Positions 1-7,738 of a stretch of 38,238 nt of DNA are shown here, piece after piece. A program made the position numbers and the translations under genes. Below the pieces are notes generated by a model. That model saw nothing but the letters and a program-made list of their open reading frames with translations, was not told the DNA's origin and ran no database searches. Source of the stretch: Chloroflexota bacterium. GTDB taxonomy: Bacteria; Chloroflexota; Limnocylindria; P2-11E. Where the stretch lies: contig JACPEQ010000034.1 of assembly GCA_016183435.1 (NCBI GenBank), positions 1-38,238 on the forward strand. The letters run 5' to 3'. The first letter of the stretch is position 1; every line of letters starts with the position of its first letter.

Positions 1-2634
1 GGCGTCGTCCGGATGGAGAACCAGGCCCGGATATGACACTCCGCCACGGTCCCCGGTCTGGGGGTCTCGTTCGGACGGGGTGGCTCGACGACCTTCCTGC
101 AGGACATGGCCAACAGCGACTGGATCATCTTCATGGGCTCGAACATGGCCGAGTGCCATCCGGTCGGCTTCAAGTGGCCGATGAAGGCCAAGGCGAGGGG
201 CGCGACGCTCATCCACGTCGACCCGCGCTTCACGCGCACGAGCGCCATGTGCGACCTCTACGTGCCCATCCGCGCGGGCACCGACATCGTCTTCCTCGGC
301 GGGTTGATCAACTACATCATCGAGAACAAGAAGTACTTCCTCGAGTACATGATCAACTACACGAACGCCGCCACGCTCATCAACGCCAACTTCAAGGACA
401 CCGAGGACAACGACGGGTTCTTCTCGGGCTACAACGCGCAGACCCGCACCTACGACAACTCGACCTGGCAGTACCAGCGCAAGCCCGCGCCCGCGCGGAA
501 GCCTGAGGCACCGGCGGGCCCTCCGGGGCAGAGCCTCAAGGGCGCGAACATCGCGGAGCTGATCGCGAACCGGATCCCGGGCCAGCCGCTCGAGGACCGC
601 ACGCTCAACAGCCCGAACACGGTCCTGAGCATCCTCACGCGGCACTACGCCCGCTACACACCGGAGATGGTCGAGCGGATCACCGGCACGCCGAAGGAGC
701 TCTTCCTGAAGGTCGCGCAGATCATCACCGAGAACTCTGGCAGGGACAAGACCGGCGTATTCACCTACGCGGTCGGCTGGACGCAGCACACCACAGGCGT
801 CCAGCTCATCCGCACCGCCGGCCTCATCCAGCTCCTGCTGGGCAACATCGGGCGCCCCGGTGGCGGCATCAAGGCGCTGCGCGGTCACGCGCAGGTGCAG
901 GGCGCGACCGACATCTCGACCCTGTACAACGCGCATCCGGGCTACCTGAACACGCCGAGCGCGCGCCGGAACCACGACACCCTGCGCGACTACATCCTCA
1001 CCGAGACCGAGCCGACGTCCTTCTGGTCGAACCGGCCCGCGTACTTCATCAGCCAGATGAAGGCCTGGTTCGGCGACGCCGCGACGGCGGACAACGACTA
1101 CGGCTACGACTGGCTGCCGAAGATCACCGGCGACCACAGCCACCTCCCGAACTTCGTGGAGATGTCGGAGGGCAAGATCAAGGGGATGATCCTCACCGGG
1201 CAGAACCCGGCGACGAGCATCAACTCGACCTTCCAGCGCGGGGCGATGCGGAAGCTCGAGTGGCTCGTCGTGCTCGACCTCTACGAGACCGAGTCGGCGG
1301 CCTTCTGGAAGAAGATCGCGGGATCCACGCCCGAAGACGTCAAGACCGAGGTCTTCTTCATGCCGTCGGCGCATATCGCCGAGAAGGACGGGTCGATGAC
1401 GCAGACCTCCCGGATGATCCAGTGGCACGACAAGGCCGCGGACCCGCCGGGCCAGGCGCGCAGCGACCTGTACTTCTGGTACGCGCTCGGCAAGCGGCTG
1501 AAGGCGAAGTACGCGAGCTCGACGAACAAGCGCGACCTCGCCATCAAGAACATGACGCTGGACTACGACCCCACGCCGGCCGAGGTCGCGGAGTGGAAGC
1601 ACAAGGACGAGCCCTCCGCCTTCAAGATCCTGCGCGAGATCAACGGCTACGACGTGAAGACGGGCAACGTGCTGAACAGCTTCGCGAGCCTCACCGCCGA
1701 CGGCAACACCGCCGCGGGCGCGTGGATCTACACCGGCGTGCTCCAGCTCGTCAGCGGGCAGACCGTCAACCGCGGCCGGATGCTGCCGGGCAAGAACGAC
1801 GGCTGGGTCAGCCCGAACTGGGGCTGGGCGTGGCCGGCGAACCGCAAGCAGCTCTACAACCGCGCCTCGGCCGACCCGGACGGCGACCCGTGGTCGGAGC
1901 GCAAGAAGTTCACGTACTGGGACGCGACCGCCAAGACCTGGAAGAACGACTCGGGTGACGGCATCGACTTCGCGCCCACCAAGGCGCCGGGCACCGCCGC
2001 CAACCCGACGGGTACCGGCATCGCGTTCCACAGCGGACGCGATCCATTCCTGCTCAAGACCGACGGGAAGGGCTGGCTGTTCGCGCCGGCCGGCACGGTC
2101 GACGGGCCGCTCCCGACGCACTACGAGCCGTGGGAGTCACCGGTCAAGAACGCGCTGTACAAGCAGGACCGCAACCCCATCGCGAAGATCTGGGACGTGA
2201 AGGGGAACAAGTACAACGAGTTCGGCGGCGTGCAGTTCCCGCACGTCATCACGACGTACCGCCTCACCGAGCACCACCTCTCCGGCGCGATGACGCGCTG
2301 GCTGCCCTGGCTCGCCGAGCTCATGCCCGACCTGTTCGTCGAGATCCCGCCGGAGCTCGCGGAGGAGAAGGGCATCAAGAACGGCGACTACGTCACCGTG
2401 ACGACGGAGCGCGGCGCCACCGAGGCCCGCGCGCTCGTCACGCGGCGGCTGCGGCCGTTCAAGATCGACGGCAAGACCGTCCACCAGATCGGGATGCCGT
2501 GGCACTGGGGCTACATGGGCATCGCCACGGGCGACGTCACGAACAACATCACGTCGCTCGTCGCCGACCCGAACGTCACCATCCACGAGGCCAAAGCGTT
2601 CACCGCGGACATCAGGAAGGGGAGGGCACGGTGA
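1..2634 (+). CDS. fdnG: Selenocysteine-containing formate dehydrogenase, catalytic (alpha) subunit, 5'-partial
   Basis: Molybdenum/tungsten bis-MGD enzyme that oxidises formate to CO2 and passes electrons to the Fe-S subunit encoded next. Reading frame 1 from base 1 gives 'MENQARI-U-HSATVPGL' with TGA at 34-36. The same context surrounds selenocysteine in FdnG/FdoG ('NQARVUHGPT'), so the TGA is read as Sec, the active-site metal ligand. The ORF track begins only after it, at internal ATG 106. Downstream are the 'MGSNMAECHP' MopB segment and a C-terminal molydopterin-dinucleotide-binding domain ('GDYVTVTTERG', 'HWGYMG'). The N-terminus with the expected Tat signal and first [4Fe-4S] cluster lies outside the window; 877 residues remain. 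Stop TGA overlaps the ATG of the beta subunit by one base. A Sec-dependent respiratory FDH is well supported; physiological direction is inference. Confidence 0.95.
34..69 (+). promoter_or_regulatory. Selenocysteine UGA codon with bacterial SECIS hairpin
   Basis: UGA at 34-36 is followed 18 nt later by the loop GGUCU (55-59). The loop is closed by a 7-bp stem, bases 48-54 (GGTCCCC) with 60-66 (GGGGGTC), including two G-U pairs. In E. coli fdhF the SelB-binding apical loop is also GGUCU, 18 nt after UGA, so both loop sequence and spacing match. The hairpin directs SelB to insert selenocysteine. SelA/B/C/D are not in the window. Confidence 0.9.
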
Positions 2635-3530
2635 TGACGGCCAATGCGAAGGGCATGTTCGTCGACACGACCCTCTGCACGGGATGCAAGGCCTGCCAGG
2701 TCGCCTGCAAGCAGTGGAACGAGCTGCCGATGGAGGACGAGGCCGCGGTCCGCGAGCACCGGGCCTTCCTGGCGACCTCGTACGACAACACGGGACATCT
2801 GAGCTCGACGAACTGGAGGCACGTGAAGTTCATCGAGCAGTTCAGCGAGGACCGCACCGACGCGCGCTGGCTGATGATGAGCGACTCGTGCAAGCACTGT
2901 GAGCAGGCCGGCTGCCTCGAGGTCTGCCCGACCGGCGCGCTCTATCGGACACAGTTCGGGAGCGTCGACATCCACCAGGACGTCTGCATCGGCTGCCGCT
3001 ACTGCGTCGGCGCGTGCCCGTTCGGTGTGATCGACTACAACGGCCGTACCGGCCGCGTGAACAAGTGCATCCTCTGCCAGGACCGGATGGAGACCGGCGA
3101 CGGGACGGCATGCGCGAAGTCCTGCCCCACCTCGTCGCTCACCTACGGTCGCGTCGAGGACCTCAAGGCGATGGCCGCGGCGCGGGTGCGCCAGCTCCAC
3201 GCCCAGGGCAAGACCGACGCGTACGTCTACGGCTGGGACCTCGGCAACAGCGGCGTCATCACACAAGGCCCGAACAAGGGGCAGGTCGTGAAGGACATGG
3301 AGGTGGTCGGCGGGCTCAACGTCTTCTACCTCCTCATGGACCAGCCCTCGGTGTACGGGCTGCCGAGCGCGCCGCAGCTCCCGCAGCGCAACATGACCCC
3401 CTCCGCGGGTGTGGCGCTCATCTCGGCCGCGGTCCTCGGGGTCACCGGTCTCGCGGCGTTCCGCCGGCGGCGCATGGAACCCGCTATGCGGGGGGCAAGC
3501 CCCCCGCAAGCCCCCCAGGCGGTCTCGTAA
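2634..3530 (+). CDS. Formate dehydrogenase iron-sulfur (beta) subunit
   Basis: Ferredoxin-like electron-transfer subunit, 298 aa, linking the catalytic subunit to the membrane partner. Four cysteine clusters for four [4Fe-4S] centres are visible: 'CTGCKACQVACKQW' near residue 15, 'CKHCEQAGCLEVCP' near 85, 'CIGCRYCVGACP' near 120 and 'CILCQDR...CAKSCP' near 140. A single C-terminal transmembrane helix ('AGVALISAAVLGVTGLAAF') is followed by Arg residues, as in FdnH/FdoH. I chose ATG 2634, which overlaps the alpha stop (TGATG) and has the Shine-Dalgarno-like 'AAGGGGAGGG' about 8 nt upstream. The long upstream extension in the ORF track (from 2130) is a shadow frame of the alpha gene. The last codons contain a perfect GC hairpin, annotated separately. 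Confidence 0.95.
   Translation: MTANAKGMFVDTTLCTGCKACQVACKQWNELPMEDEAAVREHRAFLATSYDNTGHLSSTNWRHVKFIEQFSEDRTDARWLMMSDSCKHCEQAGCLEVCPTGALYRTQFGSVDIHQDVCIGCRYCVGACPFGVIDYNGRTGRVNKCILCQDRMETGDGTACAKSCPTSSLTYGRVEDLKAMAAARVRQLHAQGKTDAYVYGWDLGNSGVITQGPNKGQVVKDMEVVGGLNVFYLLMDQPSVYGLPSAPQLPQRNMTPSAGVALISAAVLGVTGLAAFRRRRMEPAMRGASPPQAPQAVS
3488..3507 (+). repeat. Perfect GC hairpin inside the 3' end of the beta-subunit gene
   Basis: GCGGGGGGC-AA-GCCCCCCGC is a perfect 9-bp inverted repeat. A further GCCCCCC follows at 3510-3516, allowing an alternative pairing. It encodes part of the low-complexity tail after the last membrane helix. No T-run follows, so it is not a classical terminator. It could stabilise mRNA or attenuate expression of nrfD, or be a REP-like insertion. 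Confidence 0.6.
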
Positions 3531-3542
3531 GGAGGCGATGAG

Positions 3543-4481
3543 ATGCCCACGTACGTCATCGAGCCCCACTGGGCCAACTGGATGCTCTCGCTGGAGATGT
3601 TCGTCGCGGGCCTCGCCGCCGGCATCTTCTTCTTCATCGCGCTCGCGAACACCACCGGCCGCAAGGAGGACCGCGAGGTCGGCGCGATCCTGGGGTTCTT
3701 CCCGGCGCCGCTCATGCTCATCGCGGCGATCCTCCTCACGGTCGACCTCGGCGAGCCCACCCGCTTCCTCAACCTGATCTTCACGAACCCGGCCGCGGCG
3801 GAGCGGCCGGGTCCCTTCTTCCTCAACCCGAGCTCGCCCATGAACTACGGGACCTACGTGATCCTGGTCTTCGGCGCGCTCACGGTCATCCCGTTCCTCG
3901 ACGCGCTCCGGCACACCGGCCGCCTGCCGTTCGGTCACGGGATCGTCGAGCGGCTCGCGCACGACCCGGTCGGGATGTTCATCTGCGCCGTGTTCGCGCT
4001 CGCCACGGGCTCGTACAGCGGCGTCCTCCTGAACGTCACGAACCAGCCGGTCTGGTCCGACACCTACATCCAGGGCGGCCTCTACGTCGTCTTCAGCGCG
4101 CTCGGCGGCTTCGCGGCCGCCGGCATCGCCGCCGATCGGATGCGGGCACGCGAGACGGCGGGCGCCGTCCGCACCGGGCTCATGGGGATCACGCTCCTCG
4201 CGGGCGTCCTCGTCGCGGTGTTCGTGGCGAACCTCGTCGCGCTCGGGGTGGCCCAGCCGCTCATCGGCACGACGACCGCCTTCGTCGCCCCCGCGTTCTG
4301 GATCGGGGCGGTCGGGCTCGCGATCCTCTACCCGCTCGTCGTCACGACCACCGGTATCCGGCTGCAGCTCGCTCGTGTGAACGTGTCGAGCCTCGCCGTC
4401 GTCGGCACGCTCGCCCTGCTCGGCGTCTTCGCGTTCCGCTGGTCGATCCTGCACTCCGCGCTCGCGGCAGTGGCTCACTAG
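3543..4481 (+). CDS. nrfD: NrfD/PsrC-family membrane anchor subunit of formate dehydrogenase
   Basis: Polytopic membrane protein, 312 aa, with about eight hydrophobic segments, typical of the NrfD/PsrC family that exchanges electrons between Fe-S partners and the quinone pool without haem. The N-terminus 'EPHWANWMLSLEMFVAGLAAG', the 'DLGEPTRF' loop and 'SPMNYGTYV' are family-like. ATG 3543 has a strong Shine-Dalgarno 'AAGGAGG' 7 nt upstream. It takes the place of the cytochrome b gamma subunit of E. coli FDH-N, so the complex is a Sec-FDH with an NrfD quinone module (inference from synteny). It ends with TAG, and the same frame continues directly into FdhE coding sequence. Confidence 0.9.
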   Translation: MPTYVIEPHWANWMLSLEMFVAGLAAGIFFFIALANTTGRKEDREVGAILGFFPAPLMLIAAILLTVDLGEPTRFLNLIFTNPAAAERPGPFFLNPSSPMNYGTYVILVFGALTVIPFLDALRHTGRLPFGHGIVERLAHDPVGMFICAVFALATGSYSGVLLNVTNQPVWSDTYIQGGLYVVFSALGGFAAAGIAADRMRARETAGAVRTGLMGITLLAGVLVAVFVANLVALGVAQPLIGTTTAFVAPAFWIGAVGLAILYPLVVTTTGIRLQLARVNVSSLAVVGTLALLGVFAFRWSILHSALAAVAH

Positions 4482-5408
4482 ACTCGCCGCACGCCTACAT
4501 CGCTCGAGATCGACGAGGCCCGCGCCCGCTGGCGGGAGCTCGCCAAGGCGGACGCGGGCCTCGGTCCGATCGCGGCATTCCACGACGAGCGCCTCGCGGA
4601 CCTCGCGCGGAGCGACGCGCCTGACGTATCGGTCGACATCGCCGCGGAGATCGCGGCGAGCGCAATCCGCGAGGGCACACCGCTCCTCCAGGCCGGGCGG
4701 CTCGCCATCGATCCGGCGGACGTGCTCGAGGAGACGCACCGCGCCGCTCGCAACCTCGCCGAGACGACCGAGCTCGGATCGCCCGGGCAGCGCACCGCCG
4801 AGATCCTCGCGACGGCGCCGCTGGACGTCGGGCCGCTCCTCGGTCCCGTGCTCGACGGCGACCGCGCGGCGCTCGAGCGCGAGGCCGTCCGCCTGCAGCT
4901 CGAGGCCGGTCCGCTCGCGCAGATCCTCGATCTCGCGCTCCAGCCGTTCCTGTGGGAGGCGGCCGCGCAGCTGGCGAAGCTCACGGACCTCGACCGCTGG
5001 GACCGCGGCTACTGCCCGGTCTGCGGCGCGTGGCCCGGGCTCGCCGGGCTCGTCGGGCCCGAGAAGCGCCGGGTGCTGCGCTGCGTGCGCTGCGCCGCGG
5101 CATGGTCGTGGGGCGTCCTGCTCTGCCCGTACTGCGGCAACGACGATCACCGGCGCCTGCGGGTCCTGCTCGAAGAGGGAACATCAGAGCGCATCGACGT
5201 CTGCGAGGAATGCCATGGGTACGTGAAGGCGGTCTCGGCCTACACATCCGTGTCGGCCGCCCAGCTCATCGCGGAGGACGTCGCGACCGCCGACCTCGAC
5301 GTCATCGCGACCGACGGGGGGTACAAGCGACCGGGCGACGTCGACGTCGCCACGGCCGGCGTCCCCCGCTCGTCGCGCCAGCCGCGCCCGGAGGGCGCCC
5401 CCAGCTAG
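4482..5408 (+). CDS. fdhE: FdhE, formate dehydrogenase accessory protein (start codon unresolved)
   Basis: FdhE is a rubredoxin-like cytoplasmic protein needed for maturation of respiratory formate dehydrogenases. CxxC motifs are clear: 'CPVCGAWPG', 'CVRC', 'CPYCG', 'CEECHGY'. The ORF track starts at GTG 4722, but codon use and sequence ('[20 protein letters not shown]') continue upstream in the same frame to the NrfD stop. FdhE proteins are about 300 aa, so the 70 upstream residues belong to the gene. No ATG, GTG, TTG or CTG exists in frame between 4482 and 4721, and no Shine-Dalgarno is visible. Start coordinate 4482 marks the beginning of the open frame, not a proven start; ATC 4509 would give 299 aa. 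The stop TAG shares a CTAG with the convergent prfB stop. Confidence 0.85.
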   Translation, partial: TRRTPTSLEIDEARARWRELAKADAGLGPIAAFHDERLADLARSDAPDVSVDIAAEIAASAIREGTPLLQAGRLAIDPADVLEETHRAARNLAETTELGSPGQRTAEILATAPLDVGPLLGPVLDGDRAALEREAVRLQLEAGPLAQILDLALQPFLWEAAAQLAKLTDLDRWDRGYCPVCGAWPGLAGLVGPEKRRVLRCVRCAAAWSWGVLLCPYCGNDDHRRLRVLLEEGTSERIDVCEECHGYVKAVSAYTSVSAAQLIAEDVATADLDVIATDGGYKRPGDVDVATAGVPRSSRQPRPEGAPS

Positions 5409-6518
5409 GTCCGGGGACCAGCGGCGCGGGCGCCGTCCGAGGTGCTGAGCGCCGCCTCGATGAAGGGATCGATGTCTCCGTCGAGAACGCGCTGGGTGTC
5501 GCCGACCTCGACTCCTGTGCGGTGGTCCTTCACCAGGGTGTACGGATGCAGCACGTACGAGCGGATCTGGCTGCCCCAGTCCGCCGCGCGCATCTGACCG
5601 CGCAGCTTGGCCTGCTCCTCCTCCTGCTCGAGGATGCGGCGCTCCAGGAGCTTCGCGCGCAGCATCTTCATCGCCGTCTCGCGGTTCTGCAGCTGCGAGC
5701 GCTCGTTCTGGCACGCCGCGACGATCCCCGTCGGCAGGTGTGTGATGCGCACCGCCGTCTCGACCTTGTTCACGTTCTGCCCACCGGCCCCCGCGCTCCG
5801 GTAGGTGTCGAACTTGATGTCGTCCGGCCGGATCTCGACCTCGGTCTCGGTCTCGACCGTCGGCATCGGGTCGACGAGCGCGAAGGACGTCTGCCTGCGT
5901 CGTTGGAAATCGAAGGGCGAGATCCGCACGAGCCGGTGCGTGCCGCGCTCCGTCCGCAGGTAGCCGTAGGCGTACGGGCCCTCGATCGACATGGCCACGC
6001 TCTTGAGGCCCGCCTCCTCGCCCGGCGTCTGGTCGAGGATCTGCGCCCGGAACCCGCGGCGCTCGGCCCACCGCAGGTACATGCGCATGAGCATCTCGGT
6101 CCAGTCGGCGGCGTCCGTGCCACCGACGCCGGCGGAGATGGTGAGGACCGCGTCGCGCGCGTCGTACGGTCCGGAGAGCTGCGCTTCGAGCGCGGCCGTG
6201 GCGACGCTCTCCTCGAGATCGGCCAGATCCTTCTCGAGATCGCGGGCGATCGCGGCGTCCTCGGCCGCGAGCGGGGCGAGCTCGAGCAGGTCCGCGGCGC
6301 GCTTGCGGTACCCGTCCCAGCGCGCGACGCGCCCGCGCACGAGGTCGAGGCGCTTCAGGGTGGCGAGGGCGCGGTCGCGGTCGGACCAGAGGTCGGGCCT
6401 GGAGGCCTCGGCGTCTAGCCGCTCGACCTCGTTGCGGAGGGCAGCGATGTCAAAGGAACACCGCCATTCGGTCGATCCGCTCCCGGAGAGCGGCGAGGGC
6501 GTCGAGGTCGAAAGCCAC
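5405..6518 (-). CDS. prfB: Peptide chain release factor 2 (RF2) with programmed +1 frameshift
   Basis: Recognises UGA and UAA and triggers peptide release. The main frame shows the peptidyl-hydrolysis motif in '[11 protein letters not shown]' and the RF2 selectivity tripeptide in 'ISPFDFQ'. The track start (GTG 6340) is internal. True translation begins at GTG 6518 ('[22 protein letters not shown]'), meets CTT-TGA-C at 6455-6449, and shifts +1 to continue '[15 protein letters not shown]'. The product joins 22 codons (6518-6453) to 6451-5405, 370 aa, close to E. coli RF2 (365). Frameshifting makes expression self-limiting: low RF2 favours the shift. The start lies 5 nt after the stop of the Cys-rich gene, suggesting co-transcription. 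The 3' end overlaps fdhE tail to tail. Confidence 0.95.
6449..6465 (-). promoter_or_regulatory. RF2 programmed +1 frameshift site
   Basis: On the minus strand GGCGGTG-TTC-CTT-TGA-C. The slippery CUU, in-frame UGA and following C match the classical RF2 site (AGGGGG-UAU-CUU-UGA-C), and the G-rich Shine-Dalgarno-like element has the same spacing although it is weaker than AGGGGG. Confidence 0.9.
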
Positions 6519-6523
6519 GGGCG

Positions 6524-6724
6524 CTAGCGCTTGTTGCGCTGACGGTCGAAGGTGGTCGTCACCGGGGTGACGACGGGTGCCAGCTTGCCGGCGGAGAACG
6601 AGATGAACGTGACGCAGGGGCAGTAGGTGTTACGCGGGCAGCGCGGGCAGTCGCCATCGCAGTCGAGGGTCGCGCCGTAGCTGCACTTCAAGCAGTTGTC
6701 CTCGCAGACGATCCATTCCTTCAT
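6524..6724 (-). CDS. Small Cys-rich protein of unknown function
   Basis: 66 aa, with eight cysteines packed into the first 37 residues ('CEDNCLKC', 'CDGDCPRCPRNTYCPC'), suggesting a zinc- or Fe-S-binding fold. The C-terminal third is hydrophobic/neutral then basic ('TTTFDRQRNKR'). ATG 6724 is preceded by 'AGAGAGGA' about 9 nt upstream, a credible ribosome-binding site. It ends 5 nt before prfB, so the two are probably co-transcribed. I do not recognise the family. Confidence 0.6.
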   Translation of the reverse strand: MKEWIVCEDNCLKCSYGATLDCDGDCPRCPRNTYCPCVTFISFSAGKLAPVVTPVTTTFDRQRNKR

Positions 6725-6825
6725 CAGGCGCGATCCTCTCTAGCCCTTCGAACGTGCGGAGCCCGCGACGGATAGGCCTCCGGGAACCTGCTCCCCACTC
6801 CCGAGGTGTGCCGCTTTTCGTACGA

Positions 6826-6854
6826 AGTCTATCGGCGGAAGTGCCCTCTGGGAA
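6826..6854 (-). promoter_or_regulatory. Candidate promoter for the Cys-rich gene and prfB
   Basis: On the minus strand TTCCCA (6854-6849), 17-nt spacer, TAGACT (6831-6826), about 100 nt upstream of ATG 6724. The -35 matches consensus at 4 of 6 bases and overlaps the palindrome at 6851-6872. Weak evidence by itself; supported by its position in the only gap of this cluster. Confidence 0.3.
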
Positions 6855-6872
6855 GGGTCCGCGGACCGTTCC
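6851..6872. repeat. 22-bp near-perfect palindrome in the lgt2/Cys-rich intergenic gap
   Basis: GGAAGGGTCCGCGGACCGTTCC pairs with itself at 10 of 11 positions; the single mismatch is G-G. It sits in the 154-base stretch between the end of the 26-codon micro-ORF and the Cys-rich gene and overlaps the candidate -35. It could be an operator or the hairpin ending the secA-lgt transcript, although no T-run follows on the minus strand. On the plus strand it is followed by TTTTC. Confidence 0.45.
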
Positions 6873-6878
6873 TTTTCG

Positions 6879-6959
6879 CTACGGACCCACGTCGGAACGC
6901 CCTCGGCGGGCGTCCGAGCGCTTGCGGTGGCCGCAGGCCGAACACCCGGGCTGTTTCAC
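6879..6959 (-). CDS. Possible micro-ORF, truncated zinc-ribbon-like peptide
   Basis: 26 aa. GTG at 6959 overlaps the lgt2 stop as GTGA, the coupling pattern used widely in this window. The product contains 'CSACGHRKRSDA', like the first knuckle of a CxxCGHxN zinc ribbon, but the second cysteine pair is missing. It is either a tiny coupled peptide or the 5' remnant of a zinc-ribbon gene. Low confidence. Confidence 0.25.
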   Translation of the reverse strand: MKQPGCSACGHRKRSDARRGRSDVGP

Positions 6960-7738
6960 GACGTTCCGCGCCGGGCGCGCCGCCGCAGCAGCCACAGCAG
7001 CGGGAAGGCGATCAGCGCGTACGCCAGCCCCAGCACCTGCGCCTCCTGGAGCCCGGCGAGCACCACCGGGTCCAGGCGGAGGAACGAGCTCACGAAGCGG
7101 CCCGTCCCGTAGACGCCCAGGACGACGAGGTAGGCGCGGCCCTCCGGGGCCCTGCCGCGGGTGCGGCGCCAGTACGCGTAGGCCGCTGCCGCGATGAGGA
7201 GATCGAAGAGCCCGTCGTACACGACGACGGGGTGCACGAAGGCCGTCTGGCCGAGCGTCTCCGGATGCGTGTACCGGACGCACCACGCGAGCCCCGAGCA
7301 CGCCACGGCGTGGTGCTCGCCGTTGATCACGTCGCCGATCCGGCCGACCGCGAGGCCGGTCACGATCCCGATCGCGGCCACGTCGAGCATGAACCCCACG
7401 GGCAGCCGCATCCACCGAGCGGCGACGATCCCGGCGATCGTCGAGCCGATCGGCGCCGCCGTCACCGCGATCCCGCCACCCGCGAGCGTGAAGATCCGCT
7501 CGGGCGAGTCCGCGTACGTCGCCCAGTTGTCGGCCACGTGACCGAGGCGCGCGGTGATGAGCCCGCCGACGAAGACCGCGATCGCGTACGGGTAGACGCG
7601 CTGGTCGCGGATGAGGTGCCGCGAGAGACGGATGGAGATCAGACCCGCGAGAAGAGAGCCGGCGTACGCGAAGATCGAATGCCACGCGATCCGCACCGTC
7701 CCGATCACGAGATCGGGCGCGAAGGGGATCTCGATCAG
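6956..7738 (-). CDS. lgt: Prolipoprotein diacylglyceryl transferase paralogue 2 (Lgt-like), CTG start
   Basis: Lgt transfers a diacylglyceryl group from phosphatidylglycerol to the lipobox cysteine of prolipoproteins in the membrane. This 260-aa copy has the family signature as 'VGRIGDVINGEHH' and about seven hydrophobic segments, and aligns throughout with the upstream neighbour. The ORF track merges it into a 513-aa frame starting inside the other lgt. Homology begins at '(L)IEIPFAPDLVIG', parallel to the first copy, so the start is CTG 7738, overlapping the preceding stop (CTGA) with 'GGAGGGAG' 8 nt upstream. It lacks the 'AWHG' of copy 1 (it has 'AWHS'), so activity or substrate may differ. 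Confidence 0.85.
   Translation of the reverse strand: MIEIPFAPDLVIGTVRIAWHSIFAYAGSLLAGLISIRLSRHLIRDQRVYPYAIAVFVGGLITARLGHVADNWATYADSPERIFTLAGGGIAVTAAPIGSTIAGIVAARWMRLPVGFMLDVAAIGIVTGLAVGRIGDVINGEHHAVACSGLAWCVRYTHPETLGQTAFVHPVVVYDGLFDLLIAAAAYAYWRRTRGRAPEGRAYLVVLGVYGTGRFVSSFLRLDPVVLAGLQEAQVLGLAYALIAFPLLWLLRRRARRGTS

Noticed and set aside
33-506. Plus-strand ORF starting at ATG 33
   Set aside because: Its ATG overlaps the Sec UGA and the protein is an Arg/His-rich shift-frame reading of the alpha subunit.
2511-5150. Minus-strand 879-aa ORF opposite the FDH operon
   Set aside because: Arg/Glu/Asp-rich shadow of the FDH beta, NrfD and FdhE genes, which have clear motifs on the plus strand.
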